Below are positions 5,541 through 6,866 of a DNA stretch of 6,866 nt, piece after piece. This stretch comes from Acidobacteriota bacterium (GTDB lineage Bacteria; Acidobacteriota; Thermoanaerobaculia; Multivoradales; UBA5704), in assembly GCA_003223675.1 (NCBI GenBank), contig QHVW01000465.1:1-6866 (forward strand). The letters are read 5' to 3'. A program made the translations under genes and the position numbers. The notes under the pieces are model-generated. The model ran no database searches and was not told the DNA's origin. It worked only from the letters and a program-made list of their open reading frames with translations. Position 1 is the stretch's first letter, and every line of letters begins with the position of its first letter.

Positions 5541-5999
5541 TCAGATCCGCCCGAAGTAGAACAGGTTCACCTCGGGATCGACGGTGAAACGGATCCTCTG
5601 GAGCAGGCCCTGGTAGCCGATGAAGTTGGGGCCGCGCCAGTCCGGGCTCAGGAAGACGGACGCTTCCACATCGAGAGGCTCCCCTTCATCGGCTGGAATT
5701 CTGAGCACCTCCCGATAGAGCGCTCCCTGGATCATACCTATCCGTGTGCTCAAAACGGTTTGCCGCAGAATTGGCAGGGAATTCCGGACCAGGCTCTCCG
5801 CGACGACTGGCTCGAAGATACACCAAGGTGCGGCGGTGTCCACCACCGCCAGCACAGGCTCAGCGACGGACTTGAACTCCACAGGAACGACGATCCGAGC
5901 CTCAGTTACTGGAGATGCCTCAGTCGCATCGACATAGCGCACACTTCCCGTGGCAAACGAGAAGCGGCCCGGCCTGACGAGGAGGGGATCAGAAGTCAA
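5541..5999 (-). CDS. Retropepsin-like protein, cassette copy 2 (DTA variant)
   Basis: This is a paralogue of the protease at 4625-5086, with 152 residues. It keeps the catalytic Asp in AVVDTAAPWCIF (51-62), but the triad reads D54-T55-A56 instead of DTG. The C-terminal lobe NFIGYQGLLQRIRF and VDPEVNLFYFGRI differs from copy 1 at only 2 of 27 positions, whereas the rest is roughly half identical. The TTG start at 5999-5997 overlaps the stop of the TPR-DUF5678 gene by 11 bp. A TGA at 6014-6012 closes the frame upstream, and no ATG or GTG lies between. No signal peptide or membrane segment is visible. The Gly-to-Ala change next to the active Asp could weaken activity or change specificity. Because retropepsins dimerise, a mixed dimer with copy 1 is conceivable. 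Function is unknown. Confidence 0.75.
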   Translation of the reverse strand: MTSDPLLVRPGRFSFATGSVRYVDATEASPVTEARIVVPVEFKSVAEPVLAVVDTAAPWCIFEPVVAESLVRNSLPILRQTVLSTRIGMIQGALYREVLRIPADEGEPLDVEASVFLSPDWRGPNFIGYQGLLQRIRFTVDPEVNLFYFGRI

Positions 6000-6396
6000 T
6001 GATGTGGTGGATCACGGTGCACCGGCCGTCTCGATCCCGGAGCGCCTCAAGGACTTCCTCGCAGTTGTCAGAGGCCATCACGAGCTCTCCCCGGTCGAGG
6101 CCCACCCACTTGCCGAAGTAGGCTGAGCCGTTATTCTTGAGCCATTCGTAGTTGGGACTTTGGTCGAGGTAAAAACCCCTGAGGTCAGGACGGAGCCGCA
6201 CCTCGAAAGGCCGCAGGGCGTAATGGACCCTCTGCAGCTCCGGATGGTCCGGATACAAGGCCAGCCCCCGCTCGGCGACCTCACGGGCCCCCCGCAAAGT
6301 CCCCGAATTGATGATGGTATGGATCTCCTCCAGAAACGACTCGGGAGTCGGATTCTGCGATTCGAGATCGAGCCGGCGGGCCACCCCTGTCTTCAC
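5989..6396 (-). CDS. TPR-like plus DUF5678-like protein, cassette copy 2
   Basis: This 135-residue paralogue of the gene at 5079-5480 starts at GTG (6396-6394), again 7 nt after TATAAT. The TPR-like half (20-62) is nearly the same as in copy 1. The second half (YEWLKNNGSAYFGKWVGLDR, then GELVMASDNCEEVLEALRDR) keeps the DUF5678 pattern (G-K-WV, then an E-E-V-L-E-AL helix) but diverges strongly in sequence and ends TVIHHIIDF. The last codons overlap the TTG-started protease gene by 11 bp. It is soluble and cytoplasmic by appearance. The retained helical repeat and altered DUF5678 domain suggest a constant contact surface and a changed recognition surface; this is inference. Confidence 0.78.
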   Translation of the reverse strand: MKTGVARRLDLESQNPTPESFLEEIHTIINSGTLRGAREVAERGLALYPDHPELQRVHYALRPFEVRLRPDLRGFYLDQSPNYEWLKNNGSAYFGKWVGLDRGELVMASDNCEEVLEALRDRDGRCTVIHHIIDF

Positions 6397-6402
6397 GGGG
6401 GC

Positions 6403-6445
6403 GATTATACCACTCCTCGGGATGGTTTTCTCTCTTCTCGCGATC
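6403..6445 (-). repeat. 43-bp promoter block, copy 2
   Basis: This block is identical over 43 bp to 5487-5529. Beyond 6445 the similarity stops abruptly, which marks the outer edge of the tandem duplication. Confidence 0.9.
6404..6412 (-). promoter_or_regulatory. Extended -10 promoter, cassette copy 2
   Basis: TGGTATAAT on the minus strand is placed exactly as in copy 1, 7 nt before the GTG start codon. The identical spacing in the two copies supports a real promoter and a leaderless transcript. Confidence 0.72.
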
Positions 6446-6510
6446 TCCGGCCGGCATCTATCCCCCGGTCCGTGCTTGGCCTAGGATGCCCCGGGGGGAG
6501 GAGCCGATTC
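6446..6510. other. Leader between the cassette and the GrdB-like gene
   Basis: This is the non-repeated part of the divergent intergenic region. It holds CCGGCCGG (6448-6455), CCCCGGGG (6489-6496) and the Shine-Dalgarno sequence GGAGGAG at 6497-6503, 7 nt before the plus-strand ATG. CCCCGGGG touches the Shine-Dalgarno sequence and could fold over it. No clear plus-strand promoter is seen. Confidence 0.5.
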
Positions 6511-6866
6511 ATGGCCACGATGAACGATTTCAGCCTGCCGATTCGCCTGCTCCTGAAGAGCTACCGCTGGAGGCGGATCGACCCCGTGCCGTGGGCCCCG
6601 CTGCGCCGGCCGCTGGCCGAGAGCCGGTTCGCCCTGGTCTCCAGCGCGGGGTTCATCCTGCCGGGCCAGGAGCGGTTCAAGGTCAATCTGGCCGGCGGCG
6701 ACGGCAGCTTCCGGGAGATCCCGTCCGATACCGACGTGTCGCTCCTCACCGACGCCCATCGCAGCGAGAGCTTCGATCACGAAGGCATGGTGCGGGACCC
6801 CAACCTCGCCTTCCCCATCGACCGCGTCCGTGAGCTGGCCGCGGCCGGGCGCATCGGCGAGGTCAA
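6511..6866 (+). CDS. GrdB-like (glycine/sarcosine/betaine reductase B) family, partial
   Basis: The first 118 residues resemble the selenoprotein B family of glycine/sarcosine/betaine/D-proline reductases. The segments are LPIRLLLKSYRWRRIDPVPW (9-28), FALVSSAGFILPGQERF (40-56), GDGSFREIP (63-71), HRSESFDH (83-90) and NLAFPIDRVRELAAAGRIGEV (98-118). In fermenting clostridia, GrdB cleaves the C-N bond of its substrate with selenocysteine. Relatives in other bacteria often occur without the rest of the complex, and their function is unclear. The active-site region lies beyond the window edge, so it cannot be said whether this one has Sec or Cys. The ATG at 6511 is supported by GGAGGAG 7 nt upstream; an in-frame ATG at 6520 is less likely. 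It is the only plus-strand gene and diverges from the cassette. Confidence 0.72.
   Translation, partial: MATMNDFSLPIRLLLKSYRWRRIDPVPWAPLRRPLAESRFALVSSAGFILPGQERFKVNLAGGDGSFREIPSDTDVSLLTDAHRSESFDHEGMVRDPNLAFPIDRVRELAAAGRIGEV

Larger units (their letters stand above)
4625..6445 (-). repeat. Tandem duplication of a two-gene cassette
   Basis: The units are 4625-5529 and 5541-6445, each 905 bp, with an 11-bp linker and a pitch of 916 bp. Each carries promoter block, TPR-DUF5678 gene and retropepsin-like gene in the same order. Similarity is highest at the ends (promoter, TPR half, last 27 protease residues) and lowest in the middle. Hand counts on sample lines give about 57-62% GC here against about 67-73% in aroB, which suggests an accessory origin. 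Confidence 0.9.

Noticed and set aside
5079..5999. Reading the cassettes as classical toxin-antitoxin pairs
   Set aside because: Size, overlap and duplication are compatible, but neither protein resembles a known toxin or antitoxin family, so there is no direct support.
4625..6445. Tandem repeat as a CRISPR array or insertion sequence
   Set aside because: The units are two paralogous gene pairs of 905 bp. There are no short regular repeats with spacers, no transposase and no terminal inverted repeats.
6486..6833. A 115-residue plus-strand frame near the right end
   Set aside because: It is out of frame with the GrdB-like gene, which has a strong Shine-Dalgarno sequence at 6497-6503 and conserved family segments.

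Overview
The window is GC-rich bacterial DNA with tightly packed genes. Almost everything is on the minus strand, and only the last gene runs on the plus strand. The gene content (ftsY, aroB, riboflavin synthesis, an HD-GYP phosphodiesterase and a GrdB-like protein) fits an uncultured soil or sediment bacterium of a high-GC lineage, such as Rokubacteria/Methylomirabilota or a deltaproteobacterial relative. This placement is an inference from style and family resemblance, not a measurement.

Read in the direction of minus-strand transcription, from high to low coordinates, the layout has two parts. (1) Positions 6445 to 4625 hold a two-gene cassette repeated twice in tandem with a pitch of 916 bp. 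Each copy encodes a small TPR-like plus DUF5678-like protein. It overlaps a small retropepsin-like aspartic protease that starts at TTG. Each copy is preceded by the same 43-bp block carrying an extended -10 promoter (TGGTATAAT) only 7 nt before the start codon, so leaderless mRNA is predicted. The cassette is lower in GC than its neighbours and looks accessory. (2) Positions 4536 to 1 hold a housekeeping run: aroB (3-dehydroquinate synthase), a membrane sensor with an HD-GYP c-di-GMP phosphodiesterase domain, a small Roadblock/LC7-like protein, ftsY (signal recognition particle receptor) and the 5' end of ribD. HD-GYP, Roadblock, ftsY and ribD are spaced like one operon, probably started from a TATAAT promoter inside an inverted repeat at 3322-3356.

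On the plus strand, diverging from the cassette at 6511, is the start of a GrdB-family gene (glycine/sarcosine/betaine reductase selenoprotein B family). It is cut by the window edge.

Two genes in the housekeeping run carry lesions. The Roadblock gene has a 100-bp tandem duplication that shifts its frame after residue 119. FtsY lacks about 34 residues containing the G3 DTAGR motif, which every working SRP GTPase needs. Two opposite lesions of about 100 bp within 900 bp suggest an assembly problem as much as biology. The best candidate for an undescribed system is the duplicated DUF5678/retropepsin cassette, with its constant promoter and ends and its variable core. No stretch longer than 300 bases is without a gene, and I see no tRNA, rRNA, CRISPR array, insertion sequence or convincing intrinsic terminator.
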